DNA of 64,000 bases from Protopterus annectens (Eukaryota; Chordata; Ceratodontiformes; Protopteridae), in assembly GCF_019279795.1 (NCBI RefSeq), contig NC_056732.1:1639921757-1639985756 (forward strand), in the 5' to 3' direction. How positions within the stretch are numbered: the stretch's first letter is position 1; each line of letters opens with the position of its first letter. Below the pieces are notes generated by a model. The model was not told where the DNA came from and did no database searches. It worked only from the letters and a program-made list of their open reading frames with translations. Positions 11,879-23,369 of this stretch are shown here, piece by piece. Both the position numbers and the translations under genes were made by a program.

Positions 11879-11911
11879 GGGTAGGGTAGGGTAGGGTAGG
11901 GTAGGGTAGGG
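11879..11911. repeat. (GGGTA)n pentanucleotide run in the LINE leader
   Basis: About six copies of GTAGG/GGGTA lie in the L2-like 5' leader, followed by a short GC-rich segment (GGAGCGGAGTGCGCCCGCAG, 11,910-11,929) that is unusual for this AT-rich window. It may be part of the element's promoter region. Confidence 0.7.
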
Positions 11912-12469
11912 GAGCGGAGTGCGCCCGCAGGGCGTACGGAGCGGGTTAGAGCAAGTAAAAAATGAGATCCCAGAGACAATCAGGAAGCTACAGATTGTAG
12001 AGGAGCTCTAGGTAATTCAGGTGAGTGGGGAGTACTATTACAATAGTTAGTTAACAGGAGATAGTTGAGAGGGGAAAGGGAATATAGCTAACAGAGGGGG
12101 TAGTAATAGAAAAGAGTAGAAAAAAGAAGAGAAAATAATAAGTAATGAGAGATATAATACTAGAGAAGAGAATAAGGGATATTAAGAAGCCAAGTTTAGG
12201 GTGCCACCTAGTGGACAACAGCTTGATTACAGCAAATTGGCAAACTAGAAATAAAGAAGAAAAAGTAAGTCAATTAATAGAACCAAGGAGAGAAGGGTTA
12301 ATAGGATGAGAGCTGGAACTGGCTGCTGGGAACCTGGCTCAGGAGGGAGACTTAAAACATACACTACTTGTTTTTATGTCATAAAGAACAATTATGTACA
12401 CAGTTTTGTCAGGGGGTCAAACATACTTTCTTTATCTATTTAAAGCTTATCTATTTAAGCATAACATTC

Positions 12470-12690
12470 ACCAACAGATGGGAAATTCAACATTCACCAC
12501 CAGTCTGGCCCCCTTTGTTAATGATAGAGTCAGACAGTAATTATGCCCAAACATACCCATCACATAACCTCCTAATAAATGCCATGGATACAAGTGGGTT
12601 GGATTCCAAGGCTAGGCTTATGAAAGCCCTGGGGGTCACTAGACTAGTATTTTACTTTGAATCTATGAACCTTTGGTTCAGTCACAGTTC
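12470..12690 (+). mobile_element. 3' end of the interrupted CR1-like copy
   Basis: At 12,612-12,680 the sequence reads AAGGCTAGGCTTATGAAAGC, then CTAGACTAGTATT and CTATGAACC. This is the CR1-like 3' terminal signature seen at 44.7 and 55.5 kb. The preceding GATGGGAAATTCAACATTC (12,477-12,495) resembles the C-terminal GATGGGAGATCGTAGG... of the coding region. It most likely belongs to the same insertion as 5785-7925, displaced by the L2-like LINE. Confidence 0.6.
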
Positions 12691-13400
12691 TGTGCACTAT
12701 GGTTACAATACTGTCTCATGTTTGTCTTATACCAGTCTGTGTAGTTTTGAAGTACCTTATCCCTTCAAGTGAAGGCATTTTAATGTTGATGCTCCAGTGC
12801 ATTGGCTGTAAAATGTTTGATTATTCAGATACACTGTTTCTTCCAGGTCCAGACACTTGGAATAAAGCAAAAATTGAATTATGTTTTTAAATATTTCCTT
12901 TTTCTCTGAGTTTGTACAAGAATGGAGTCAGTATATTTAGAAAGTAGTAGTCCCATACTGGTAGGGTGGAGGATGTTGTAGTCCCACAAGCAAAATTATG
13001 TATTTTAGTTTTCTACACTATTACTATTACATTAGTCAATATTTTAAAAATATGACATTAAAAATATATTACTTTTTGCTGACAATGCACTGAGTCATTC
13101 TATTGTGGGATTTGTTATTCCATTATGAACCCATGTAATATAATAACCCCCAGATTTAATAAAATCTGTGTAGGCATAGTGTAAACCCTACATGGAAGGT
13201 ACCATGGCCATGTACGTGGTACCCCCTTGGTAGCATGCCATGCATAAAAATGAAGGCATGTTACTGAGGGATAGCCATGTAACATGGTTATTTAATCAGT
13301 GTAGGGAATGTGTTACTGTGTCTGGAGATGAGTAACTCACCTCCTGCACTGTGAAAGTGCAGTATGTCAATGAATGTGTATTAAATTATTTTTTTTTATG
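12691..13400. other. Unassigned sequence
   Basis: AT-rich with no recognised coding region or mobile-element signature. Confidence 0.35.
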
Positions 13401-13489
13401 TTTGTTCAGCATGGCGTGCAGCAATTGACACTTGCCAGACATCTAAAAATAGAAACTGGATGCATTTAATTATGAATGCAAAGGTCCAG

Positions 13490-13960
13490 TTTAAGCATAG
13501 CTGAGTGTGTTTGGGTGGCGCACCACTGTGCTCAGCGGTGCTTAAATGTAGTAGAGAGATATAGCAGAATTCAACACATCCAAGTAGGCAAATGGTTAGA
13601 GTGACAGCATTATGTGCAGTAGGTGCAGGGTTTGAATACACAGACATATTGTTAAGCATTTGTTTTGCAAATACAAATTATGCCAATTATTTTCAAATCC
13701 GGGTTTGCTGTGCTCAGCTAAGCTCTGCTAAGCATAGCTATGTCTTGCCAAGCACTGCTTAAACAATGAATGTTTTAGTACCACTTAGCTGGTTTGCACA
13801 CTGCTAAGCGGTGTGAAGCACTGCTCAGCATTTGCTAGTCTAAGCACTGTTCATCTCAGCTAAGGTGGTTTGCACACTGCTAAGCATTGCTAAGCATTGG
13901 CAGTTTAAGCACTGCAGAGCTCAGCTAAGCCAGTTTGTGCAGTGCCAAGCGACATGCCGC
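13490..13960. repeat. GCTAAGC-type repeat cluster (left)
   Basis: More than ten imperfect copies of GCTAAGCA, GCTCAGC and TTTAAGCA lie here, several within a longer repeated phrase TGGTTTGCACACTGCTAAGC (13,789-13,808 and 13,867-13,886). The density and spacing suggest binding sites or decayed short tandem repeats. Related motifs recur at 28,780-28,990. Confidence 0.6.
13578..13660 (+). repeat. tRNA-like segment (weak)
   Basis: A-box-like TAGGCAAATGGTTAGAG is followed about 40 bp later by the B-box-like GGGTTTGAATAC. No cloverleaf or tail could be established. Possibly an old SINE head. Confidence 0.35.
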
Positions 13961-15170
13961 ATTTTTAAAAATGGCCCAATGATGTGCAAGGGGCAGGAAA
14001 ACAGGCTTATTTAAGTGCAACAGGCAGGAATATAGCATAACCTGTTGGAGTTTAAACCATGCAGGAACTAAAGCAGGTATTGGAGAAGATCTGCACTTCA
14101 GATTGCAGCAGTGGGGCATTCTGGAGTCCAGGGTCATGGATGGACTCCTTGTAAAATACCATGACATCTGGTTGCTTCAGAGCCAATACCAGGGATCGGA
14201 GTACAAGTCATAGGCCCATGCAGGGCACCTGGCCAGGTTATGCCGTGCGTGTGGTAAGTACAGATTAATTTGCAATCTATAGTCAAATACACAAGATAGT
14301 GTAATTCAGTCACTGCCAGTAGGCACATACTCTACAGATTTGTGCAATGCAATGAATGTGGATGTAGGGCTGTACTGCAATAACTGTCTACTGCAAAGTA
14401 TAGTGCAATAAAGCTTAAAGCATTAAACCTGATATTAATAAAATAAAGATTCTACTGCAGTAATTGTGGAATTACAGTCGTAATTGCAACACCTGCATTA
14501 TTCCAAATGTTGTTTAATAAAGACTCAAAAATATGACAATAACTGCATGAAGGTACCCCTAATAAAGCTGTGTGTGCAGTATATGTGTAAGTAGGCTGTT
14601 GTTCATGAAATCGAGTATGACATCTGCTCTGAAATAACAACACAAAGAATATAACTAACTGACTCAAGGTTAGCTAAGAAAGAGTGTTATGCTAAACTGT
14701 AGATTTAGAGCTGCACTACAAGGTATATGCATTATGAAATTTTCTGCACTAACATCTGAAGCAATACCAGGAACAAACAAGGTTTATTGTGTATATCAGG
14801 ACTGTCTTGTGTTAACCATTGCATTTCAGCTATATGCATTCCTGCTCTGAAGTACAGTGCTCCAGGCAAGTATGGAACTGTAATAGCTGTAGACTGCAAA
14901 TATACTATCTGCAACTGTATATGGATCAGGTAGCCAACCAAATACTCCAATATGGTTTGTACTTCACAAATATTTCCACCCAGTAAGAGTTTATTGTGTA
15001 GACCTGCATTCTGTGTATTAATGGACAGTTTACCTAGTATCTCTGTCATGCATGAATCTCATGCATGTGTGTTCAACTGTCACTGCAGTCTTGTATAAAA
15101 CTGTACTACTATTACAAGGTCATATTTTCTTTCCAGGTGAGCGCTAGACAAATATCAGGCAGTCAATAGT
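13961..15170. other. Unassigned sequence inside the Harbinger region
   Basis: No coding motif was recognised. Several short open frames contain neither Harbinger nor LINE signatures. This could be intron or non-coding interior of the Harbinger element. Confidence 0.35.
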
Positions 15171-15171
15171 C

Positions 15172-15258
15172 AGCAGTGGCTCAGTAGCTCAATTTGTTAA
15201 ATGCTGTGTCTGATGTACATTTTGTCACACACAGACCAGGGTTCGAATCCAGTGACAA
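15172..15258 (+). repeat. tRNA-like SINE head, copy 1
   Basis: GGCTCAGTAGCTCAATTTG is an A-box-type sequence, and GGTTCGAATCC (15,240-15,250) is a perfect B-box. The phrase CTCAGTAGCTCA followed by TGTTAAATGC is shared with the second copy at 17,817-17,905. There is no clear acceptor stem, so this is a tRNA-derived repeat and not a working tRNA gene. Confidence 0.6.
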
Positions 15259-16289
15259 GTATTAAGAAATATTACTAAATTAGTTATGTATTGTTAACAG
15301 ATTTTCAACCCACAGAAATTACAGGTAAATGGGTGCAGTAGCCCTTATTATGGGTTAATAATTTGTGTGTTCAGAAGTATCAGACTTAACAGCATTGATC
15401 AGGAATGTGATAAGACATCAGAAAATAAAGGCAAAAAGTACAATACTAATAAAAGATATTACAATAAATAAAATGTTTAATCTTGTTATTGCTGTGTGCC
15501 TGGTGTGCCTGTCTATGTTTGCTGACAATCTAACCCCATGCCTGCCAAGGATGGCATGATAGTTGTTTACTCTCTGTACTGTACATGTCTCAAGTGTCAC
15601 ACTGTCACGGACTGTAATTACTGTCGCCTAATCCCTCTGTCACATATCTATCATCAACCTGATTATGTCAGTAGCACAGTCACACTACATCAGTCCACAG
15701 TACACCTTGGTAGTTATATAGGTTCACCTGACATGTAATAGTCCTCTGTAGTTGTGTACCTGTAGGTGTTACAGCTTGGCCCAGACTGTCCCATGTGGAT
15801 AGCTTGAGAGGTATGTATGTGTTACAGCAGGTATAGGGCACTGTTATACATAAAGGAAGGGCAGACCTGCAGAGTAATTAACAGTACTATTCCAAACTCT
15901 ACAGCCTATACTAGTAGTAATGGACTGTATTTGTCTCTCCCCCCACCCCTTATCTTTATCATAATTTATTATTGTTATACATTAGTTATGGTTTACTATT
16001 AACAAATTTTGTTCTCTAAATGTTATGTTGGGCCTTGTGTTTTATTATTGTTATGTAATACAATGGTTGCATATAACATAACATGTTGAATTACCTATGT
16101 TGTTGGCCTTACACTGTAACTGTTACTAGCATGCTGTTACTATACTGACTGTTATCTCACTTACTGTTGTGTTCCATATACTATGCAATGCTATGTTACT
16201 GGGTTATTTGCAATGTTCTGGCATGCTGTTATAACTAACTAAATGCTATGTTCATTACTAACCTATACACATTGAAATACCTTAACACC

Positions 16290-16700
16290 ACAGCTCAACT
16301 GGGTAGGCCAGTTCCTGATGATCAGACTATCCTACCTCAGCTGGCTGTGGCACCAGGTCCCAACAAGTCTGTGACCCAAGCCGGTAGTGCCCCCTCCACT
16401 AACCCTGCACCACCTATGGGTGAAACCACCTCAGGGGATGGGGCCTGTCCCCACCGGGAGTGGGGGCGGAAGGGGGGTTGTCACCCAAGATCAGCTACCA
16501 GTGATGATGTGCAGGATAGTGTATCATGGTTATGAAAATTTCCTGCACCAGATTGAGGGTAGACTGGCCAACCTGGAGGGCAAGGTGGCCCTGGCACCCA
16601 ACCTGCAGCACAGCCACCTTTGGGGCAGTGAAGTAGCAGTGTTAATTGCCAATGAGTGGGGAGCTGAGTTACACTGCTGCCATCTGAGGGTACACAGATC
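16290..16700 (+). pseudogene. Exon-like proline-rich frame, possible Harbinger accessory exon
   Basis: A pyrimidine/AC tract ending in CACCACAG (about 16,284-16,291) precedes an open frame with QLGRPVPDDQTILPQLAV and proline-rich APSTNPAPPMGE. A frameshift leads into NFLHQIEGRLANLEGKVALA, which looks like a short coiled coil. This resembles the proline-rich plus helical C-terminal exons of Harbinger Myb-like proteins, but sequence identity to the 21.5-22.1 kb exon is not evident. The function is uncertain. Confidence 0.35.
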
Positions 16701-16984
16701 TCTAATTCCACAACACCCTCCCTGTCCAAGGTGTTTATCCCCCTCATGTCACACACCATCCATGTATGCTGTCTTGTCTGTCTTGTCTCTCTGTAAATGT
16801 AACCTCTTCTACCCAACTTATCTCCTCGCATGTACGTATATCCCTTCCCCGGCATTCCACTCTGTCCTAAAAAAAAAAGAAAAAAAAAGACACTTGCCCC
16901 ATGAAAAAAATATCACCCAATCACCCATACCTAGCTCTCCATTTCACATCTGCATCCACTGGACACAATTAATTATTACATAAA

Positions 16985-17817
16985 TTATTCAACACAGTTA
17001 AGTTTCCCTCACCCCTCTCTCTGGGGACTGAGGCTCCAAATTCCAAATTCTGTACAACCTCCACAGCTGTTGCTGTACAAGAAATGGAGAGCTATGGTTC
17101 TTTCCTACACCTGTCCTGCAAATCCCTGCCTGCCTTTCAGTATGTTTTTCCACCTACTTGTCCCTATTTCACCACTTTCCTATCAGCCCTTTTTCTTTTC
17201 TTTTTTTTTATAATTAATGCGAGTTTAAGCAGAGATAAGTGACACGGCACACCACTCAAACCCGTGCAAACTGCATAAAACTGCCTTACTCATCTTATGT
17301 GTTTCTGACAGTGTTAGGTAAATCTGCAAAATAATCACCCTTGCCACATCTCGAAACCAGGCCCCTGTTAACTACAGCACAAAGCATTACCCCACTAGGC
17401 CACTCAGCTCTGAATTAAAGTATCTGTTTCCACCAATATATCCTTATAGCCACTGACACACTGCAAGTACATATAATGGAGAAATTGGCAGTGTACATGG
17501 GACTGTGATGCAGAAACTGCACCAGTACACTGTCAGATAAATAATAATGGATGTACTTGAGGCCTGAGATAGCAAGTATAGCTGTCAACTGTACAGACTA
17601 TTGTAGAATGTCCACAGTTGTGCCCCCTAGGTGTGACATGTTTTCATCAAAGCATGTGTCTGCTAAACTACTGACAAGTCATTAAAGATCAAGGTTAGAA
17701 GATCATAACAGACATTTCAGTGTCACACCACATAACCATCAGAAAACACATGCTAATGCAATTCCAGTGTCACAGACTGTATACATGCCCATATATATAT
17801 ATTGTAAATACACCAAT
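16985..17817. other. Non-coding stretch with a minus-strand tRNA-like segment
   Basis: No gene is evident. At 17,338-17,425 (minus) there is GGCCTAGTGGGGTAATGC followed by CTGGTTTCGAGATGTGG. It is reminiscent of A and B boxes, with one extra T in the B-box. Confidence 0.35.
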
Positions 17818-17905
17818 TGCAGCAGTAACTCAGTAGCTCAGTCTGTTAAATGCCTTGCATGCAGTACATTTTTCAACTCAAAGTCCTGAGTTCTAATCCA
17901 GTGCA
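17817..17905 (+). repeat. tRNA-like SINE head, copy 2
   Basis: Shares CTCAGTAGCTCA and TGTTAAATGC with the copy at 15,172. The B-box is AGTTCTAATCC at 17,889-17,899. The pair shows that a tRNA-derived repeat spread in this region. No LINE-type tail was recognised downstream. Confidence 0.55.
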
Positions 17906-20230
17906 TTGTACTTCAGTTACATTCTTGTGAATACAGCAAATAATGACTGAGTCATACAATTTTCACCAAAACAGGTTGCTGCTACTGAATTAACTGCTAC
18001 CCATGTTAGCAAGTCAAAGGCCTGTAGGTAGGGACACACTGCACATATTCATATAGCCTACCTATATCTCGCCTACTACCCTCTGATTGGCAGTGTTACA
18101 TAAGAGATGTACTTTAACCACATGTCTTGACTGGACTTTTATGGGTACCCTTACCCTGGCTGTGCTGTAACAACAGAGCTGACACTGTTCCCTCAGTGAC
18201 ATATACAGCTTGCTGTCCTCTAAAGTGTTCACACTCCCCACTATGAGTCCTAGGCAAAAAGCAGCAGCTGCAGACTGCAACATATGCAGCTGTACGTTAA
18301 GCTACCTGCCACAGAACTACCATACCTCACAACCCCCTAGAACAAGGGATCCACACAACACCCCTATATAAAGGGGTGGGGGGCAAAGGTCAAGCAACAG
18401 GGACATGTGCCACAGTCTGCCCCTACAAACATTCAGAGCTGATAGACCAGCAGCTACTGCAGCAGCATGTGTATCCTGATGGGTATGATGTCTGACACTC
18501 ACATGTCTCTTCCGCCTTACTCACCTTAACCCACAATATTTAACACTCAACTGACAAATAATCACAAAGTCATTTGACAATGGACAAACATAGCATGCAA
18601 ATCTGTGGACATACCTCATGAATCTCAACAGTGGACAGTATTTATTTATTTATTTATTTAATATTTGTTTACTGAGAAAGTCCAACTTGGAATGAAGCCA
18701 ATTTTTAGCAGAGGCCAGGGAGAAATTCTCTAGATGCATGGCTTTGTACCTACCCTTTGTGATGCTGTAGTCTCCACACCTCACTAATGTCCATCTCACA
18801 GACAAACAAAGGGACCAAGGCCTACATGAATGCTTTAAATACTGCACTGTTGTGCCATGTCATTGGCTAATGAAAGTGCCGCCCAGCTGTTCTGGATGCA
18901 ATTAGCAAGCCTCAGCCATGGATTGGTGCACAGGCAATCACCTGTTATTGAGGATTACCTACAAAAGGTAAGCAGCTGCCTATGGAAAACAGGTCTGTAA
19001 CTTGCTTTACCAAGACAGGCTGCAATTTTGGAAGCATTTTTCTTGAGGATTTGTGCACAAAAGAATTACATCACTCTACCAGGTATGTAATACAAGTCTC
19101 GATATAATGGGACACAGATGGGAGGATGCAGCTATGAGGAATAGGGATTACAACAGTAGGCCTGTAGTACATCTCTGGGAATGACATGTACTTGATACTC
19201 TGCTGTCCAACAGCTACATGCAGGCCTCTCAACTGTGCCTGCTGTGAATTACATCAGAGCTGTGGCCCTCTCACTTCCTCCTACAATTAGCAGCTCTTGT
19301 ACGAATTCTACTGGATTACATGTTAGACATATCGACTGTAAGTAAGGGTGGACACAGCTGTCATATCACATGATGTACTGTCATACAGCTCCTCTCAGTC
19401 TGTGAATGTCACACAGCCATAATTCAGACATTGTAAAGGTGTCCCTGACTGTCCCAGATGTACTCTGGCTAGGTCACTGTTTAGTCGACATTCATATGTC
19501 AGTGCTTGAGAGATATGGCTAACATACCTGGTAACTCCCTACAGCAGGATGTCAGGTCATAGCCATTACTACTGGGGGGACACAGGCCAAACCTGAGCAA
19601 CAGAGTGTACATATTGGGCATCCAAAGTAAGAGTATGAATAGAGTAAAAGATATTAGTGTAGCATAACTGTTTCCTGAGGGTTCTGGTATGTGATAGCCA
19701 GATTCTCTATGTTCTGAGAACAACCATCAATTATTGGCCAACCACTTGCCAGACATCCACAAGTTTGTGCCAAAAGGACCACATGTATCAGCCACACATA
19801 TACATTTGGCAAACATCTGTGTAAAGGAGAGGTATGACTCCTACAGGGAGGATATACTATAGCAGGTTTGCATTGCTGTCTGTCATTGTAGCACACTGAT
19901 GTTGCTGGACTGTCCCCATATAGTTGTAATAACACACACCTATATGTCTGATAGTGGCCTTAGGACAAAGTAGTGGCACTTTGCCTATAGGAGACACACC
20001 ATAGTAGACAGCATTGGTGGGTGTGGAGACATACAGCATACTCTGTCACAGCACACAGGGACATAACCACCATTGCTACTATGTTGGTGATAGCAACATA
20101 CATAATGTGTTGATAGACTGTGGGGTATAGCGTGGGAAGAAGCAGTGGATAGTGCAGGTCAATTTGGATGTGCAGGGTCTGTACATAGGGAATATCAATG
20201 TATCTGGTCCCTTGGTGTGTTTCCCTCTTG
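17906..20230. other. Non-coding stretch upstream of the Myb-like gene
   Basis: Apart from the L2-like tail at 18,641-18,735, no recognisable coding or structured element was found. It may contain upstream exons of the Myb-like gene that I cannot identify. Confidence 0.3.
18641..18735 (-). mobile_element. L2-like LINE 3' tail fragment
   Basis: A (TTTA)n run followed by TATTTGTTTACTGAGAAAG and AGCAGAGGCCAGGGAGAAA matches the 3' UTR end of the L2-like LINEs. Only about 95 bp remain, an extreme 5' truncation. Confidence 0.75.
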
Positions 20231-20237
20231 CTGTCTT

Positions 20238-22144
20238 TCAGAAAGGGTGCATCGAAGAGGCACCAGCCATTTTCAGCAGCTGAAAATAATGTCATCCTGG
20301 ATGGCCTTAGACTGCATCACAACATTCTGCTGTCCAGGACTCGCTAGCATCGTGACCAGTGTGCAACACTGTGGGCTGCCCTCTTCGTAGCAGTCAACCA
20401 AGTAGGCCTACAGGACAAAACCTATGAGCAGGTCCGACACCGGGCAACAGATATGGTCAATGCTGCATGGCAAAGGGCTGCCGCTGTGGCCAGGGACCGT
20501 GCTGCCACTGGTGGAGAGCCTGCAGCAGAATAATCAGTCTCAGCCATAGAGGACTTCCTGGCAAACCTGGGAACAGCCACCAGCTCCCAAGTATCCATCA
20601 CCCTGTACATCATGGAGGTGGGTACCCTAGCATTCACAGCAAAGGAGCATCCAGGTAAGCTTTCTGTATTCATCACTGTAATACTGCATCAGTCAATGTG
20701 AAAGCCTCTGCATACCAGTACACAGGTGTCAGGTCTATCTGCATTGGGGGGTGGTTTGGTTTCAATGCACAGTTGTGCACACATACTCAGAATGTCAGCA
20801 ATGTAGGCAGTATTACATTAGCTACTGTACATGTTGATGTACGCACATATTACTCTGTAACAATGCCACATTTGGTACTGTGGACAATATCTCTTCCTCA
20901 CATTTTTATAGGTATGTCTGGTGTGGCAGGAGTCCAAGGTTCTGTACCTGGTAAGTGTGATACTGTTGTTGTATGGATCATATATACCATAAGAATATTA
21001 ATGGCTGACATTTTTCCCAAAGCGCAACTGTTAATCTTAGGCAGAGTACAATACTTGTATGTTCAATTTCAGAGGGGTTAACTGACGTGCATTGAATGGG
21101 TAATCGCAGCTGTGTATTTGCAGGAGCAGTAACACATTTGCACTTATTTTAGAGAAGGTCTATGTAGTCTGCTATACAGGAGGCAATCACTCACAGATGC
21201 CTGTTCACAGAATATGGAGATGGGACATACCTGAGGCAGTGATACTAGAACTGGCATAGTATGCTCAAGATGGGTGCACAGTGTTTTAAGTGTAGGTCTA
21301 TCACATTCACTGACATATTGCTTATTGCACAGGTGTTTAGTACTGGCAACCTTAACTGAACATAGCTGCAGTGCATGTTATAAAGATCATGTCTAGTCTG
21401 TGTATGTTGTAGTCTGCTTGTGTGTTGTGCAAGGGATCAGAAATAAGATGTGGTATGTGTAATGCACATGTAAGTGTATGTGTGTGGATTACCATACATA
21501 ATAGTGCGGGTAGTAATGTACTTATTTTGTCTTTTGCCTCAAAGGTGAAAGTGGGGGTTGGAGCCTGTCCCCATTACAACCTGATGTCAATGTCTCATTG
21601 GACTCTGATGATGATTGTGGCCATAGTGAGGCACAGGTGGGTTTGCTGGGGTCTGAATCTGTCCCATGGGTTGACATCCCACTTCCTCCCCCAGTGTCCC
21701 CGCACACAGCCAGTATGCCCACACATACCCAGTCCTCTGCGGCCACTGATATCAGCCAGTCAGTGTGGAGACATCGAACAGGAGAGTGAGGCAACTATGG
21801 CATCAGTGAGTGTAGACACTAGCCATAGCCAGAGACCTGGTGAGGTCCCACACAGGCAGATTGACAGGGGTACTCAAAGGAAGACTGCTGCCTATCCACC
21901 ATCTGTCACAGGTGTCATATCATGGGTCAATCAATGCATGTTTCGGTCCATCATAGAGTCACAGGCACATTCCGAATGCAACACCAGACAGATACTCAGT
22001 ATCATGGATGCATCACTGTCTGACATCCATCACTCACTCCACCACATTGGTGACATCATGCATCATTTCACTGATGTAGTGGACAGACGGTGGGGTGAGA
22101 CAATGTCAGTCCTTGACCACACATTCTGCTGGTGGTGGGAGTAG
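20238..22144 (+). pseudogene. Harbinger Myb/SANT-like DNA-binding protein gene, three visible exons
   Basis: Exon A (about 20,238-20,652) encodes PFSAAENNVILDGLRLHH, then DQCATLWAALFVAVNQVG and VRHRATDMVNAAWQRAA. This is the helix pattern of the Myb/SANT-like protein that accompanies Harbinger transposase and helps bring it to DNA and into the nucleus. It ends CATCCAG|GTAAGC. Exon B (20,914-20,952) lies between an acceptor TTTTATAG and a donor CTG|GTAAGTG. Exon C starts after GCCTCAAAG at about 21,545 and is rich in Ser/Pro. After a frameshift near 21,775 it becomes helical (SWVNQCMFRSIIESQAHSE, HHIGDIMHHFTDVVDRRW). All joins are phase 1 and keep the frame. Exon A has two in-frame stops (TAG near 20,345, TAA near 20,530). 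Confidence 0.6.
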
Positions 22145-22149
22145 GACAT

Positions 22150-23250
22150 TTGATACATGGTTGTAGGTCACCAACAACATCTACTGACAGTCCACATGGC
22201 CATGCACACTCACACTCCAGTAGTGGCATTACTTCAAGCACTACAGAAGGGAGGGTGCTGTCCATACCACAACATGGCAGGCCATGGGCATGTGTTCCTG
22301 GGTGGTCCCATAAGGGACATGGGTCCAGCAGACACCAGTCACCATCAGCGACTAGTACCACATCTGATCCTGGGCATGGTGGTGCCAGTGCCACTCCTAG
22401 CAGAGCCAGTTCCTGTGTTCATGGCCAGAGATGGTTAACTATCCATTCTGCCATGTATGGTCCACAGCTGTCCAACATTCCCATGTGTAAGGCTAGCACA
22501 TAGCTTGACTGTGTATGTGCACACACTCAAACATCACTGTCACATGCAGGTCACCAACAGACACACACAGCACCTTTCCATGACCCAGCTGACCAGCACC
22601 CCTTCCTGATTCACACACATATCAACTGTTTGGCACAGCCTAGGCCTCTGGCACTCCCAGACAACACTTTGTGCATGTGAAGATACCTGTGCCACATCCC
22701 TGCCATCCATACCATCAATGCAGGGACAAGCAAATATATGTCTGATGCACAGTGTGACTACATTACACTACATGACATTTTGTAGTGTGGTAGTGTTATG
22801 CCATGACAGGTGCTGTATGCTGGCATGTATTATGAGTACACATCAAAGTGTTTGTACCTTTGTTGCATGATGTTAGATTGGCAGTAGTATTGCAGACTGA
22901 TAGGTGCCTCTCAGAACTTTGTATGATTCTGTTCCAGGGGTCTGAGTGGCTACAGTGTGGAGACTTAGCCAGAAAACAATGGCTAGGGATGGCATGGCAG
23001 CAAAGCAAAAAAATGACATCAGCAAGGTACTGCTCTATATGTGCATGGTTACCTAGGTGCATATGGGTAGAACAATGTGTCAGGGACAATGGGGGCAGAC
23101 AGCATGATCCTCCATGCATACCCCATGACAAGGCACGCTACCCTTGACATGTGTCACCTGGGTGTTCTGTACCTACAAATGTGGTAGGTGGTGACAGATA
23201 GCATTTATACCTAGGTAGATGTGGGCTATTTAGAGGTAGCAGCTGCTCAT
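22150..23250. other. Non-coding stretch inside the Harbinger region
   Basis: Many short open frames overlap, but none shows a known domain. CA/TG-rich throughout. Confidence 0.3.
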
Positions 23251-23252
23251 AG

Positions 23253-23321
23253 GGCCCTAAAATGTATAAACATTGCACACAGATAGGCAAGACAGGCACA
23301 CTGCTTCATGGGGATATATTT

Positions 23322-23369
<48 letters not shown>

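Larger units (their letters stand above)
7926..12345 (-). mobile_element. Near full-length L2-like LINE
   Basis: On the minus strand the order is a GC-richer leader (about 12,345-11,680), a protein start with a 2A-type motif, an AP endonuclease, a reverse transcriptase, a 3' UTR and a TAAA-rich end at 7926. The 3' UTR block GGGAGAAAAGCTCCAC near 8016-8032 identifies the family. The ~4.4 kb length is close to full length for a single-ORF L2-type element. It inserted into the CR1-like copy, which stops at 7925. The 5' boundary near 12,345 is approximate. Only a few disruptions are visible: a frameshift at a T run near 10,260-10,300, a stop near 8752 and stops in the endonuclease. Confidence 0.8.

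Noticed and set aside
15172..15258. Functional tRNA gene
   Set aside because: The B-box is perfect, but no acceptor stem or proper anticodon arm can be drawn. A sister copy at 17,817 shows that it is a dispersed repeat.
16387..16983. 198-codon frame as an independent host gene
   Set aside because: The C-terminal half runs into low-complexity and lysine-rich sequence and no domain is recognised. Only the first part looks exon-like.
21422..22144. 240-codon frame as a single-exon gene
   Set aside because: Its N-terminal part lies in the intron before exon C. Only the segment after the frameshift near 21,775 belongs to the Myb-like protein.
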